A stretch of DNA of 64,000 nt from contig CP036272.1 of assembly GCA_007745635.1 (NCBI GenBank), forward strand, positions 1,965,900 through 2,029,899, given 5' to 3'. The translations under genes and the position numbers were made by a program. The notes beneath the pieces are model-generated. The model was not told the origin of the DNA, did no database searches, and worked only from the letters and a program-made list of their open reading frames with translations. This document shows positions 16,584 through 25,861 of the stretch, piece after piece; the stretch's first letter is position 1, and every line of letters begins with the position of its first letter. The stretch is from Stieleria bergensis (GTDB lineage Bacteria > Planctomycetota > Planctomycetia > Pirellulales > Pirellulaceae).

Positions 16584-17442
16584 TTCCCTGCGATTCGTTT
16601 GTCCAACCTCGGCCGACGCGGTTCGCTGGGCCTGCGTTCTAGAAGCGACGGCACCCAAGCCCGGGAATGTCTGGCCAGGAAACAATCAGCCGGACTTAAG
16701 TTTTGCAGACTTTGTTCAGGCCGCAGAAGTCACGGCGGCCCAGTTTGGATCTGCGACTGCCCTGCCCTTTAGTCGTCTGGTCTTGCAGTCCATGCAGGCT
16801 GTGATGCAGCAATGCCAAACCAATGTTAATCTTGGCATCTTGTTATTGATTGGACCGTTGCACCAGGCCGAGTGCCGTTTGAAAACGCATGACGCCGCCG
16901 CATGGCAACAGGCGACCGCAGATTGCTTGAGCCAGCTGAATGCCGATGATGCGGCAAATCTTTATGCAGCCATCAGCGCCGCACAGCCTGGCGGTATGGG
17001 CCAAGTCGACGAAATGGATGTCAATGACGCGCCGCCGACTGACTTGGTTCATGCCATGGGTTTGGCTGCCGATCGCGATCGCATTGCGCTGAATTACAGC
17101 CAAGGATTTGTCGACTTTTTCGCAAACGTCTTGCCCGTCTTGGATGATGCCATAAAACAAGCCAACGATGTGCTGGAAGGAATCGTTGTGGCCCAGTTGC
17201 GTTTGTTGGCGCAACGACCTGATTCCTTGGTCCAGCGAAAGTATGGAATCGCGTTGGCGACAGAGGTCCAGCAACGAGCTCAGTTCGATCCCTTTGATTT
17301 AGAGCAACGATTCCAGTTTGATCGTTACTTAAGAACAGGTGCCGGCACCGGCAAGGCAATCAACCCGGGGACGACCGCTGACTTTCTAGCGGCGTCACTG
17401 TACGTTTTGTTACGTCAGTCGGTGGCTGATTCCAGTGCGTGA
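16564..17442 (+). CDS. CitG/MdcB-like triphosphoribosyl-dephospho-CoA synthase family protein
   Basis: The 292-residue protein has the family segments VLEATAPKPGNVWPGNN near the N-terminus, NVNLGILLLIGPLH in the centre and PGTTADFLAASLYVLL at the C-terminus. CitG makes the prosthetic group of citrate lyase, but no citrate lyase or malonate decarboxylase genes are near. Planctomycetes and methylotrophs with tetrahydromethanopterin/methanofuran carry a distinct relative ('orf5') in their C1 clusters, and the PTPS homologue that follows supports that reading. The ATG overlaps the hydrolase gene by 20 bases. Confidence 0.78.
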   Translation: MTRSPLDSLRFVCPTSADAVRWACVLEATAPKPGNVWPGNNQPDLSFADFVQAAEVTAAQFGSATALPFSRLVLQSMQAVMQQCQTNVNLGILLLIGPLHQAECRLKTHDAAAWQQATADCLSQLNADDAANLYAAISAAQPGGMGQVDEMDVNDAPPTDLVHAMGLAADRDRIALNYSQGFVDFFANVLPVLDDAIKQANDVLEGIVVAQLRLLAQRPDSLVQRKYGIALATEVQQRAQFDPFDLEQRFQFDRYLRTGAGTGKAINPGTTADFLAASLYVLLRQSVADSSA

Positions 17443-17513
17443 AAACGTTAGCAGCCAGTTGTTCGGTGTCGTGCCAAGATCGGGCCGCCCCATCCATTTA
17501 CAGGAACGTATTG

Positions 17514-18011
17514 ATGACAGAAAGTCAGTTTCGCGTCGAAGTCACGAAAGAGCAGTTTGTGTTCAGTGCGGCACACTTCATTACCTTTGCTGGCAATATT
17601 TGTGAACGCTTGCATGGGCATAACTATGGTGTGCGGGCCATTGTGTCTGGACCGCTGGATGAAAACCGCTATGTCGTCGACTTCATTGCATTGCGGGATG
17701 CTGTTCTGGAGCAAACGCTTGCCTTGGATCATCATGTGTTGCTGCCGGAAAAGCATGCTGCGATTCACGTCACCAGCGATGACAAGGAAACCACGGCACG
17801 CTTTGAAGATCGTCGCTGGGTGTTTCCCAATGAAGACTGTGTGATCCTGCCGGTGGTCAACACGACGGCCGAGGAGATCGCCAAAGTCATCGCTGAGCGA
17901 GTTCGCGATAAAACTCGCAAGCAGTTCGGTGATGCTTTGAGCTGGTTGGAGATTGCCGTCGATGAAAACAACGGTCAGTGGGGAATCTGCCGGATTCCAT
18001 GGAACGACTGA
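17514..18011 (+). CDS. 6-pyruvoyl-tetrahydropterin synthase / QueD family protein
   Basis: The 165-residue protein carries the zinc and substrate motifs of the PTPS family: FSAAHFI, the CxxxxHGHNYGV block (ICERLHGHNYGV), LDHHVLLP and the Cys/Glu pair region. It could act on dihydroneopterin triphosphate in pterin or queuosine synthesis. Its position just after the CitG-like gene argues for pterin cofactor synthesis. The ATG at 17514 is preceded by AGGA eight bases upstream and gives a family-like N-terminus; the frame is also open to a GTG at 17439 that overlaps the CitG-like stop codon by four bases. Confidence 0.85.
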   Translation: MTESQFRVEVTKEQFVFSAAHFITFAGNICERLHGHNYGVRAIVSGPLDENRYVVDFIALRDAVLEQTLALDHHVLLPEKHAAIHVTSDDKETTARFEDRRWVFPNEDCVILPVVNTTAEEIAKVIAERVRDKTRKQFGDALSWLEIAVDENNGQWGICRIPWND

Positions 18012-18040
18012 TCGTGACATGGTCGAGGCCGGGACGAAAC

Positions 18041-21000
18041 TTATCGTTTGCCAGGACTGCTGTTTGACGCCGCGATGATGCGCGAGGTTTTTGAACGCGG
18101 CCCCGTGACGGAAACACTGCGTTGTAGCCAGGGAACCGTCGTGGCAACCAGCACGAGTACAAAACCAATCGGGGCCGGGATGACCACCAGCGAAGCCAGC
18201 CCCAGCACGGCTAACCAAAACGAAGGGTGATACAGAATGGACTTCCAGCGACCGCGGAAGGGCCAGATCAGAATCACACCCAATACAACGGTGATCATGG
18301 TGATGGCGTGGTTTAACAAGCCTTGGAGTTGCTGATTTGCCAACGGCAAAGCGGCAATGCGGTCGACGTCGCTGGGGTGTTCTAGCCGAACGACGCCCAC
18401 CAGTTGGCCCTGGATCAGTTGCCTTGCCGTCAGCAACGGTATCGGGAGTCTGGTCGATGCTGGAACGAATCGCCCGGTCATAGACAGCAGTTTGCGATCG
18501 AGTTCCGCCCAAGCGGAGGCATCGGTCTCCGCTGGAGCAGTGACGGTCTCTGCGGTTGACGCCTCCGGCTCGGTGGCCGCGCCGGGTTGAGTCGATGGAT
18601 CGGTTGCCGTCTCGCTTGATGATGCTTCGGCCATTGAGGTGGCAGTGTTTAATTGGTGCCGATCAAGTCGAGCGGCCTCTTGGTAACGCCCCAGCCACGG
18701 CAGTAACCAGGCGCGGACCTCTTCATCGCTGCGCTCCGCTAACAGGTCACGCGAGCGATCAATCGCGGTCACTGCGCTGGAAGCCAACTCCAACGCCATT
18801 TCATGCTGTAAATGTTGCAGCTCCGCACTGGAGAACGCGATTCGATCGGATTCGCGAATGGGCAGCAGGGATTGGGTTTGTCCGGGGTGGCGATTTTGGA
18901 AGTACGCCACCCAAGTGGGCCCTGCTTGGGGTTGTGGCAATCGGGCCAAGTAGTCTGCGGTGCTCTGTTCTGAAACGGGGACGCGGAGAACTGTTTCGAC
19001 TGCCTGCGGCAATCGACTGAAGGTCAAGGGAATGTTTAACAGTTCCCCTTCGCTGGCGGGATCGATCGCCACGGGGCGGCCCGCAACCCAAACGCCGATC
19101 AATGCAGCGTCACCGGGCAGGGAGAGTTGGATCTGTTTGAAGTTTTCGGGGACAAGGTCAAATCGTTGGTACACCACTGCGTCGTGTTCGCCAAGCATCA
19201 CTCTGGCGTCACAGGCGATGACGGTGGCTTGTTGGTCTTTGTTGTCCAGTGGCGACAACTTGATTGACCAATTGCTGCTGGCGTCGCGCACCGTGTAGTA
19301 TTCGAACTGCTCCAGAGCCTCTGGTTGCAGTTGCTTGAAGCCCGTTCTGGCCACTTGATTCGCCGCCAGCGAGGCCGCATTTTCCGGAACCCACAGAACA
19401 GACTGTGTGACCAATTGTTTCGGAACGGCGGCAAACAGAACACGCTGACCCTGTCCAAGGATGTCCACCGCAGGCACGCTGACTCGACTGACATCGCGGT
19501 TGTCCAAGAAACCGGTGATCACCAGACTGGAAACGGATTTGCCGGCAGCAGCTTTGTCGGTCGGAGTCGTTGTCGCGACTCGCACAATGGTGAACGCATC
19601 GTCCGGTGTGCGTTTGCTGGTCCAGTTTGAACTGCCTTCCACTTGTAGGTCGGTCGCCCAGCGGGTGGGAAGCTTCAGATCAATGTAGCTGGGGACACGT
19701 TGCGGCGAATACAGAATTTCTGTTCGGCACGACCAGCGACTTCCCGAATACTGCATCAGTGCCAGCTGGCGTGTGCTAAAGGATTGGTTCTGTGTTTGGC
19801 GTTGCAAGACGATCGCTGGCGATTGCGCGGGCAGACGATCGATTTGAGCTGCTGGCACTTTTCCTGTCATGAGTTCCCTCTGCTGTTGAGCCGGGAGGTG
19901 CCAGTCGCCGTTCTCTGGATCGGTCGAAATCTTGAACTTCGCAGGCCATTTCAGTGAGACAAATTGTCCACGCGTGACCCGATAGGACTCGCGCAGCGAG
20001 ACCTGTTGAGACCGTGAATCACTGGCGTCCAGTGAGACCCGGGGAAGGTCAAACTTGGCTTTGATCGGTAAGCCGCGGACGAAGCGAAGTTCAAAATCCA
20101 GTTGCCCATTGATTCTGCGGTCGCCAAGATTGAGCAGCCAATACGGCTTGCCCGCTTGGGAACGGTTGGAGGCGAATTCCGTTGCATCGAGCTCTGTTTC
20201 GTTGATCACACAGCGTTCTAATTCATAGCCACGCGGGACTTTCAAAATCACCGGACGCTGGCCGGTGGATGGGTCGGTTAACTCACCACCGACTTGGTAG
20301 TGAATCAGTGACTGGTCGACAAACGTTTGGTGACGGAGCTCCATTTCACCCGCTGTCGAAGTTGAATCCCAGAGCAGCAAGGACGGAAAAGCCTCGCTGG
20401 TTGCAATGATCCGCTGTGGACGCCCGGCATAGCCCTGCCAACGAGACAGGAACTCATTCATGGTGGCCGGTTCCCAGTCGGAAATCAGTTCGGTGATCTT
20501 GAGATCCTCGGCATGTTCAATCGCAAAGTACGTGGGTCCCGCGTCGGCCGCCGAGGGCACGAAGACTTCGGGAATCGAAGTGGTGGCGGGATCGGAAACA
20601 GATTCGTTGGCGTTCAAGATCGACTTGGTCTGCCACATCAATCGCAGCGGTGGGTTGCCTTTGGAAGCTTTTGTGATCTTCAGGATGCCACCAAGATCCG
20701 GCAGCTCACCGCTTTCACGATCACCGTTTTCCTGAACATTGTTTTCCGTGTCGGCGCCGTCGGTCGGGGTTGACGCTGCCTGTGGACCGCCGCTGTTTGA
20801 ATCCGCTTGGGACGCGGTTTCCGGTGTGGAGACGGCAGGCGATCGGAGGGGTGTGACTTGCCAGCTGGCTTCGGTCATGTTCTGAGGGAGTTTGCCCAGA
20901 ACGATCAGCTCCATCGAGTCGCCAATCTTCATCGCAGGGTCGAGCCGGAGTTCACATTCAATGGTCGTCCAAGTCGCGCCGCAAACCACTCGATAATTTC

Positions 21001-24000
21001 GCTGCGTCGCCACAAACACTGTCGAACGCTGATCGCCAACGTTCTGGCAGGTGATCGTCAGTTGGTCGGTCGGTCCCAGCTCGGCTTGGTAGCGTCCCAA
21101 ATCGGGACGCAGCAGTGTTCGTCCCATGGCGGTGTCAATCGAACGGATCTGAATCCCGCTGGGGACTTCGATTTGAACCTCGGCCGAATGAACCACAGGG
21201 ATCGGTTGTTGAATCTGGACAAGACGAGCGGCCAACGTTGGCTGGGCGGATTCATTGGGCGACATGGTTGCCTGAGCGGCCTCATCGGTGGCCGGGGCGG
21301 CGACTGGAACGGGCCCAGCAAGCACCGATTGCTGAGTGTTGCCAGCAAAGGTCAATCGCAGACGTCGTTGCAATGATCGCACAGAGGAGATCGGGACAAG
21401 CGCTGTCACTTGCTGCGGCCCATCGACGGTGTATCGAGCCGTCTGTGGTTCAGCTTCGCCCAGGACTTCGATCCGACGCAAGTTTTCAGCAGCGACCGGT
21501 AACTTCAATTGAGACGAACGATGCGAAAGCTCGAGATCATAAGTCGCTTCAATCAGGCAGTTCAAAAGTGGCTCAGTTGTTTGGTCAGGGGCCGTGACGG
21601 CAAACGGTGCATCAGAATCGCGAGCTTCCAGCACAACACGATACTGAGCATTCTGGAAACTGACAGAGGCTGGTTCTTGGTCGCGATTCAGGTCCAGGAT
21701 CTCGTCACGATCTGCCCGTGAAAGGTAAACCTTATCGCTTACGATTTGCGCCTGTTTGTCCAGCGGAACCAAGACTTGCACTGGCAGTCGACGATTGGCT
21801 TGGCCACCGGCTGGCTTTTCGGGTGAGGTCTGTTCGCCAGCTCGTGGCGCGGTGGGGCTGCCGTTGCGATCTCCCGCTGGCAGCGTCTCCTGGGCTGACA
21901 ACGAACCGGACGGCATCAGCAGACAACTGATCAACAGCATCAGCGCTGCGGGGCCCTGGTTGGTCAGCCGCTGTGATGCCGAACCATTGTTGGCAGAATT
22001 GGCTGGATTGGATGAAGGCTGCGTCGGCGTCGAGATCGATGATCGTTGTGGCAGTTTGCGGGAAGTCTGGTTCTTGCCACCGATGGTTTGGACCAAGGCA
22101 CCGCAGGCAACCGGGATCGCCAGCAGGCCGATGATTTCCTGAGACCTGTCCCACCAAAGCGTCGCGGCAATGCACAGGGCGACCAACCATAGCAAGCAGA
22201 TCGGGAAACCCAACGGCATCCAACGAGCCATTGCCCAAGCGAATGCAAAGACCAGTCCGGCCCCGAGCCAAGCCAGGCCAATCGCCATGTCACGCGACAT
22301 CAACAAAACGTATCCATTGGCCAGCGCGGACGTCTCGTTGCCAGAGTCGGCATGCACCGTTGTTGCTGTGTCCGCATCCGTCCGTGGCGGGTAAACCTGG
22401 TACAAGCTGACACAGCTTGGAGTGTCATGAAAGACCGTCCGCTGGGAGACAAGTTTGCCAGTTAGCGAGATCTGTGGTGTCCCAGCCCAGTAGAGCCATC
22501 GATGAGCTTCTTTCTCACGACGCAGACGCAACACAATGGTGTCGGTCTGGTTCTGACGTTCCAGTCGCACGAACCCCGCTCGACTCTCCAGCGGCAACAC
22601 CGTTTGGCCGTTGACTTGCGCGGAGATGAGTTCCAGATCCGTGTCAAAACGGATGTCGTAATTCGCTTGTGACGAGGCTTCGGCAAAGTAGAGGAATTCA
22701 TCGTCGCCACGATTGCTGGCAAAGATATCTAAGTTTTGTTTCCAGACGACGCACTGGTCAGTGGAGAACCGTTGGTAGGTGAGTTCGATCTCCGAACGCA
22801 GTTGCGGGTTGTATTGCAAATGTTGCACGAAACGGGGACGCAGTGTTCCGTTTGAATCCTCGCCGGACGGTGGTTGGCTGGCTTCGGTTTCATCAGCCAG
22901 TGCTTTGTCGGTTCCAGATTCCTCGGCACGTTTTTCGTTCTCCGTCCTGGCCAAGTCGTTGGCGGAACGACCATGCGGGACTTTTTGAACCTGGACCGAG
23001 CTGGAGGACACAAACCAGGGTGACGCGATGAAGGACTGGCCGGTCTGAGAGGTGGCTCCCAGCACACTTGGAAGCGAGACCGAGATCTGTTCAGACGCTC
23101 GGATCGCTCGCCGGCCTACGAGTTCAAAGTCATCCAGGTCTCGATCGTCTAAGTTGATCGTTTCCGAAGATTCGTGATCGATCTGACGGCGGATGATCTG
23201 TGATTCAGGCAAACTAACGATGGCCGACTGGTCTCTCCGGCGCAGCGACCAAGCATAGGCTGAGGACCGTGTTTTGCCCGTTAAGACCTCCAGCTGATTG
23301 ATGGGACCCGAGGTGTCAGCTCGCACCACGATCGTTTCAATCAGTGTTGGCTGGGGCTGATCATCGGCCCAAAGAGGCTCTCGTGCGCCTTCAATGCGAT
23401 GCTGCAAATTGACCGCCAGCGAAACGCTTACCGGAGCCAGTCGCACGCGTTGCAAGACGGCGCGGGGAGCCCTGACAATCAACGTTTCATCGCTCGGTTG
23501 CAAGAAGTCCAGGCAGCCTTTAGGGAGCTGTGCCGCGTCAACTCGATTGGCCAACATCACCGTTTCTGCGTTCCAGCGACGTCTTGCCGGTGGTTCATAG
23601 GCAACAAAACAGTGCTGTGATGGCTCCTGCGGTCGAGCCACCCAGGACTGGTTGGGCAACAACTGTTCGGGATTGCGTGTCAGATTCTGGCGACCATTGA
23701 ATTCCAAGGTCAGCGTTTCACTGGAAGCCTCCTGGGAGGTCGGCCAAATGGTGACGCCTTCGTTACCAGGAGCTACAGGGATCTGACGACCCGACTCAGA
23801 GATTCTCAGCGAATCGATGGTCCAAGCCGGGTTGAGCGCGACACGAATCGGCGGTTGGTAGCGAGACACAATTCGATAGCGAATCTGAGTTTCTGAACGC
23901 AGTTCGTTCGCGGTCGGCTGTTGATAACGCAAGTGGGTACAGGCATGGTCGATCACGCGATCAACTTGAGAGGCCAACGACAGGCTAGACCAAGCGTGCA

Positions 24001-25861
24001 CATCGCCGGTTGTCGGTTCCACGGCGGGACCACTGGCTGGGCCGCGCGCGGTCAGATATTGATCACCCGCGGTGGTTGTTTTGGATTCCAACGTTTTCCA
24101 ATGCTTTGGCAGCGTCCACTGAATGATCTGGAGTGGCGCTGAAACGGTCACGGTCGCCAGCGAATCAGGTTCACTCCAGTAGACCCTGTTACCGATCGGC
24201 GTGACTGAGGGTAACTGGCAAAGCTGATTCCGCAGATCCCAACGACTGACACCTTCGACTGTTAAACGCAGCAGTTGATTGGGGTTGGGCGTCTGTTGGT
24301 CAGCGCTCTTTCGCAGTGCTTCCGGCAGCATGATCTCCAGTCGCGGTTGCTGCGGATCATCGCGAACGATCTCGAAGGGATACAGGATCGAATTGATTCG
24401 AATGCCTGTCACTGTTTCGTCAGGCACGCGAAACTGCAAACGATCGACGTCGGCTGACAGGTCGACGGTCAATTGATGCTTCCATGTGATGCTGGCAAGA
24501 TCGACATCGTACTGGCGAGATTGTCGGCGAATCATCATCACCGGCGAGGATGTTCGGGCGGTTTGCACCGTCGCTTCAAGCTCAACCTCGCTTAAACCGC
24601 CCACTTCCATCTGATACCAGATCACGCCATCAGGACGCGAGCGCCAATTGGCTCGCTCCGGGGGACGATCGAGTTCCGTCAAGGTTCCTTGTCGAGAACG
24701 CAGTTGCAAATGGCTGGGCGCCGAAAGGACGAGCTGCGAGCGTGAGGAACGAGGCAGTTGTAGCTTTACCAGTGAACGCTTGCCCAATTGATTGGTGCGT
24801 CGTGACCAGGCGAAGCCGATTGTCGATCGCGACCAGTCGGTGCTTGGTGGTTGGAGGCTGTTGTTCGTTGTCGAGCCGGCGCTTGATGTGGCTGGTGGTC
24901 CCTGGGATGTTTCACCGGAACGAACGCCAGGGGCTGCCGATCGGACCGGATCGATCGCTGCGATCAAGTGTCCCGCTTGGTTCGAAAGGATGCGCAACTT
25001 GGTCGATCCACTGGCTGTGGTGGCTGGGGGGCTGCTGGAACCCAGCCCTGGGACACTTAGGGGGTTGTTGCTCAGGTCGGTGTTATTCAGGGCAGTGTTG
25101 CCAGGTAAGCCCGGTCTCGGTTCCACACCCTCTAGTTCATCGGCGGGACTGAGAGCAAGGTTGGTTGGCCCAAGGTCCAGTCGTAAGGGACGCCCGTTAA
25201 GATGTTCAATGACCAGTTCGCTCTGCTGGCTTGTCGCCAGTCGTTCGTTCAGGTGAATGTCAAAGAATGCGTCAACAACACGAGCCTGTTGCAGGGTCGC
25301 AATCGTTGGATTGGGACGCTCAATGGCCTCTCGCAATTGCTGCAGAGAAACTGGGACAAAGCCGTCGGGGACGATTTCAACGATTTGCGACCAGTAGAAC
25401 GCGATGGCTCGAAAAGGTCGTCCATCAGCGGTGTGCGTCGGCAAGGGCAACGAATCGGTTGGCGCTGCAGGTTGGGCGGCTGGGGGCTGGGCAGCTGCAG
25501 GCTGGGCGGCTGGTGGCTGGCTGTCAGAGTCGTTGCTGTCAGCATCCTGATTCGGATCATCGCTGCCCCGGTCGCCGGAGCTTGGTTTGGGTTGGCTGTC
25601 GTTGTCCTTGCTTTGTTCATCGGGTGGAACAGCGGCAGGTTGAGTCCCAGCGGCCGGCGCTTCAGGTGGAACAGCGGGCGATGGACTGGCTGGTTCCTGA
25701 CCGGCGGCACTGGAGAGATGGGCGGCGCTGGGCAGGCAGGCGACGTTGATGAGGATGGCCAGGCCAAGCAGCAGTGCGAGCCGAATTTTGGCTCCGACCC
25801 CGTTCGCGCGAGGTTGGGTTGCCGCCAATGGATGCGAGGTCTGACCGATGGCGACGGTCAT
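18041..25861 (-). CDS. Giant secreted, membrane-anchored protein with two fused modules (2606 aa)
   Basis: The protein starts with a signal peptide (residues 25-50, LALLLGLAILINVACLPSAAH), then a disordered Pro/Ala/Ser/Asp stretch with repeated PPAAQPAA (about 55-135). A long beta-rich part with many Arg/Gln/Glu strands follows to about residue 1170. Several transmembrane helices are seen at about 1180-1260, and then a second secretion-like hydrophobic segment (LMLLISCLLMPSGSLSAQ, near 1310). Another beta-rich part runs to about 2450, and two C-terminal transmembrane helices lie at 2524-2580. It looks like two proteins of the same plan joined end to end. No enzymatic motif is recognised. The ATG overlaps the stop of the 1296-aa gene (ATGA, 25858-25861), so the two are co-translated. 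Probably an envelope or cell-surface structural protein; function unknown. Confidence 0.85.
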   Translation of the reverse strand: MTVAIGQTSHPLAATQPRANGVGAKIRLALLLGLAILINVACLPSAAHLSSAAGQEPASPSPAVPPEAPAAGTQPAAVPPDEQSKDNDSQPKPSSGDRGSDDPNQDADSNDSDSQPPAAQPAAAQPPAAQPAAPTDSLPLPTHTADGRPFRAIAFYWSQIVEIVPDGFVPVSLQQLREAIERPNPTIATLQQARVVDAFFDIHLNERLATSQQSELVIEHLNGRPLRLDLGPTNLALSPADELEGVEPRPGLPGNTALNNTDLSNNPLSVPGLGSSSPPATTASGSTKLRILSNQAGHLIAAIDPVRSAAPGVRSGETSQGPPATSSAGSTTNNSLQPPSTDWSRSTIGFAWSRRTNQLGKRSLVKLQLPRSSRSQLVLSAPSHLQLRSRQGTLTELDRPPERANWRSRPDGVIWYQMEVGGLSEVELEATVQTARTSSPVMMIRRQSRQYDVDLASITWKHQLTVDLSADVDRLQFRVPDETVTGIRINSILYPFEIVRDDPQQPRLEIMLPEALRKSADQQTPNPNQLLRLTVEGVSRWDLRNQLCQLPSVTPIGNRVYWSEPDSLATVTVSAPLQIIQWTLPKHWKTLESKTTTAGDQYLTARGPASGPAVEPTTGDVHAWSSLSLASQVDRVIDHACTHLRYQQPTANELRSETQIRYRIVSRYQPPIRVALNPAWTIDSLRISESGRQIPVAPGNEGVTIWPTSQEASSETLTLEFNGRQNLTRNPEQLLPNQSWVARPQEPSQHCFVAYEPPARRRWNAETVMLANRVDAAQLPKGCLDFLQPSDETLIVRAPRAVLQRVRLAPVSVSLAVNLQHRIEGAREPLWADDQPQPTLIETIVVRADTSGPINQLEVLTGKTRSSAYAWSLRRRDQSAIVSLPESQIIRRQIDHESSETINLDDRDLDDFELVGRRAIRASEQISVSLPSVLGATSQTGQSFIASPWFVSSSSVQVQKVPHGRSANDLARTENEKRAEESGTDKALADETEASQPPSGEDSNGTLRPRFVQHLQYNPQLRSEIELTYQRFSTDQCVVWKQNLDIFASNRGDDEFLYFAEASSQANYDIRFDTDLELISAQVNGQTVLPLESRAGFVRLERQNQTDTIVLRLRREKEAHRWLYWAGTPQISLTGKLVSQRTVFHDTPSCVSLYQVYPPRTDADTATTVHADSGNETSALANGYVLLMSRDMAIGLAWLGAGLVFAFAWAMARWMPLGFPICLLWLVALCIAATLWWDRSQEIIGLLAIPVACGALVQTIGGKNQTSRKLPQRSSISTPTQPSSNPANSANNGSASQRLTNQGPAALMLLISCLLMPSGSLSAQETLPAGDRNGSPTAPRAGEQTSPEKPAGGQANRRLPVQVLVPLDKQAQIVSDKVYLSRADRDEILDLNRDQEPASVSFQNAQYRVVLEARDSDAPFAVTAPDQTTEPLLNCLIEATYDLELSHRSSQLKLPVAAENLRRIEVLGEAEPQTARYTVDGPQQVTALVPISSVRSLQRRLRLTFAGNTQQSVLAGPVPVAAPATDEAAQATMSPNESAQPTLAARLVQIQQPIPVVHSAEVQIEVPSGIQIRSIDTAMGRTLLRPDLGRYQAELGPTDQLTITCQNVGDQRSTVFVATQRNYRVVCGATWTTIECELRLDPAMKIGDSMELIVLGKLPQNMTEASWQVTPLRSPAVSTPETASQADSNSGGPQAASTPTDGADTENNVQENGDRESGELPDLGGILKITKASKGNPPLRLMWQTKSILNANESVSDPATTSIPEVFVPSAADAGPTYFAIEHAEDLKITELISDWEPATMNEFLSRWQGYAGRPQRIIATSEAFPSLLLWDSTSTAGEMELRHQTFVDQSLIHYQVGGELTDPSTGQRPVILKVPRGYELERCVINETELDATEFASNRSQAGKPYWLLNLGDRRINGQLDFELRFVRGLPIKAKFDLPRVSLDASDSRSQQVSLRESYRVTRGQFVSLKWPAKFKISTDPENGDWHLPAQQQRELMTGKVPAAQIDRLPAQSPAIVLQRQTQNQSFSTRQLALMQYSGSRWSCRTEILYSPQRVPSYIDLKLPTRWATDLQVEGSSNWTSKRTPDDAFTIVRVATTTPTDKAAAGKSVSSLVITGFLDNRDVSRVSVPAVDILGQGQRVLFAAVPKQLVTQSVLWVPENAASLAANQVARTGFKQLQPEALEQFEYYTVRDASSNWSIKLSPLDNKDQQATVIACDARVMLGEHDAVVYQRFDLVPENFKQIQLSLPGDAALIGVWVAGRPVAIDPASEGELLNIPLTFSRLPQAVETVLRVPVSEQSTADYLARLPQPQAGPTWVAYFQNRHPGQTQSLLPIRESDRIAFSSAELQHLQHEMALELASSAVTAIDRSRDLLAERSDEEVRAWLLPWLGRYQEAARLDRHQLNTATSMAEASSSETATDPSTQPGAATEPEASTAETVTAPAETDASAWAELDRKLLSMTGRFVPASTRLPIPLLTARQLIQGQLVGVVRLEHPSDVDRIAALPLANQQLQGLLNHAITMITVVLGVILIWPFRGRWKSILYHPSFWLAVLGLASLVVIPAPIGFVLVLVATTVPWLQRSVSVTGPRSKTSRIIAASNSSPGKR

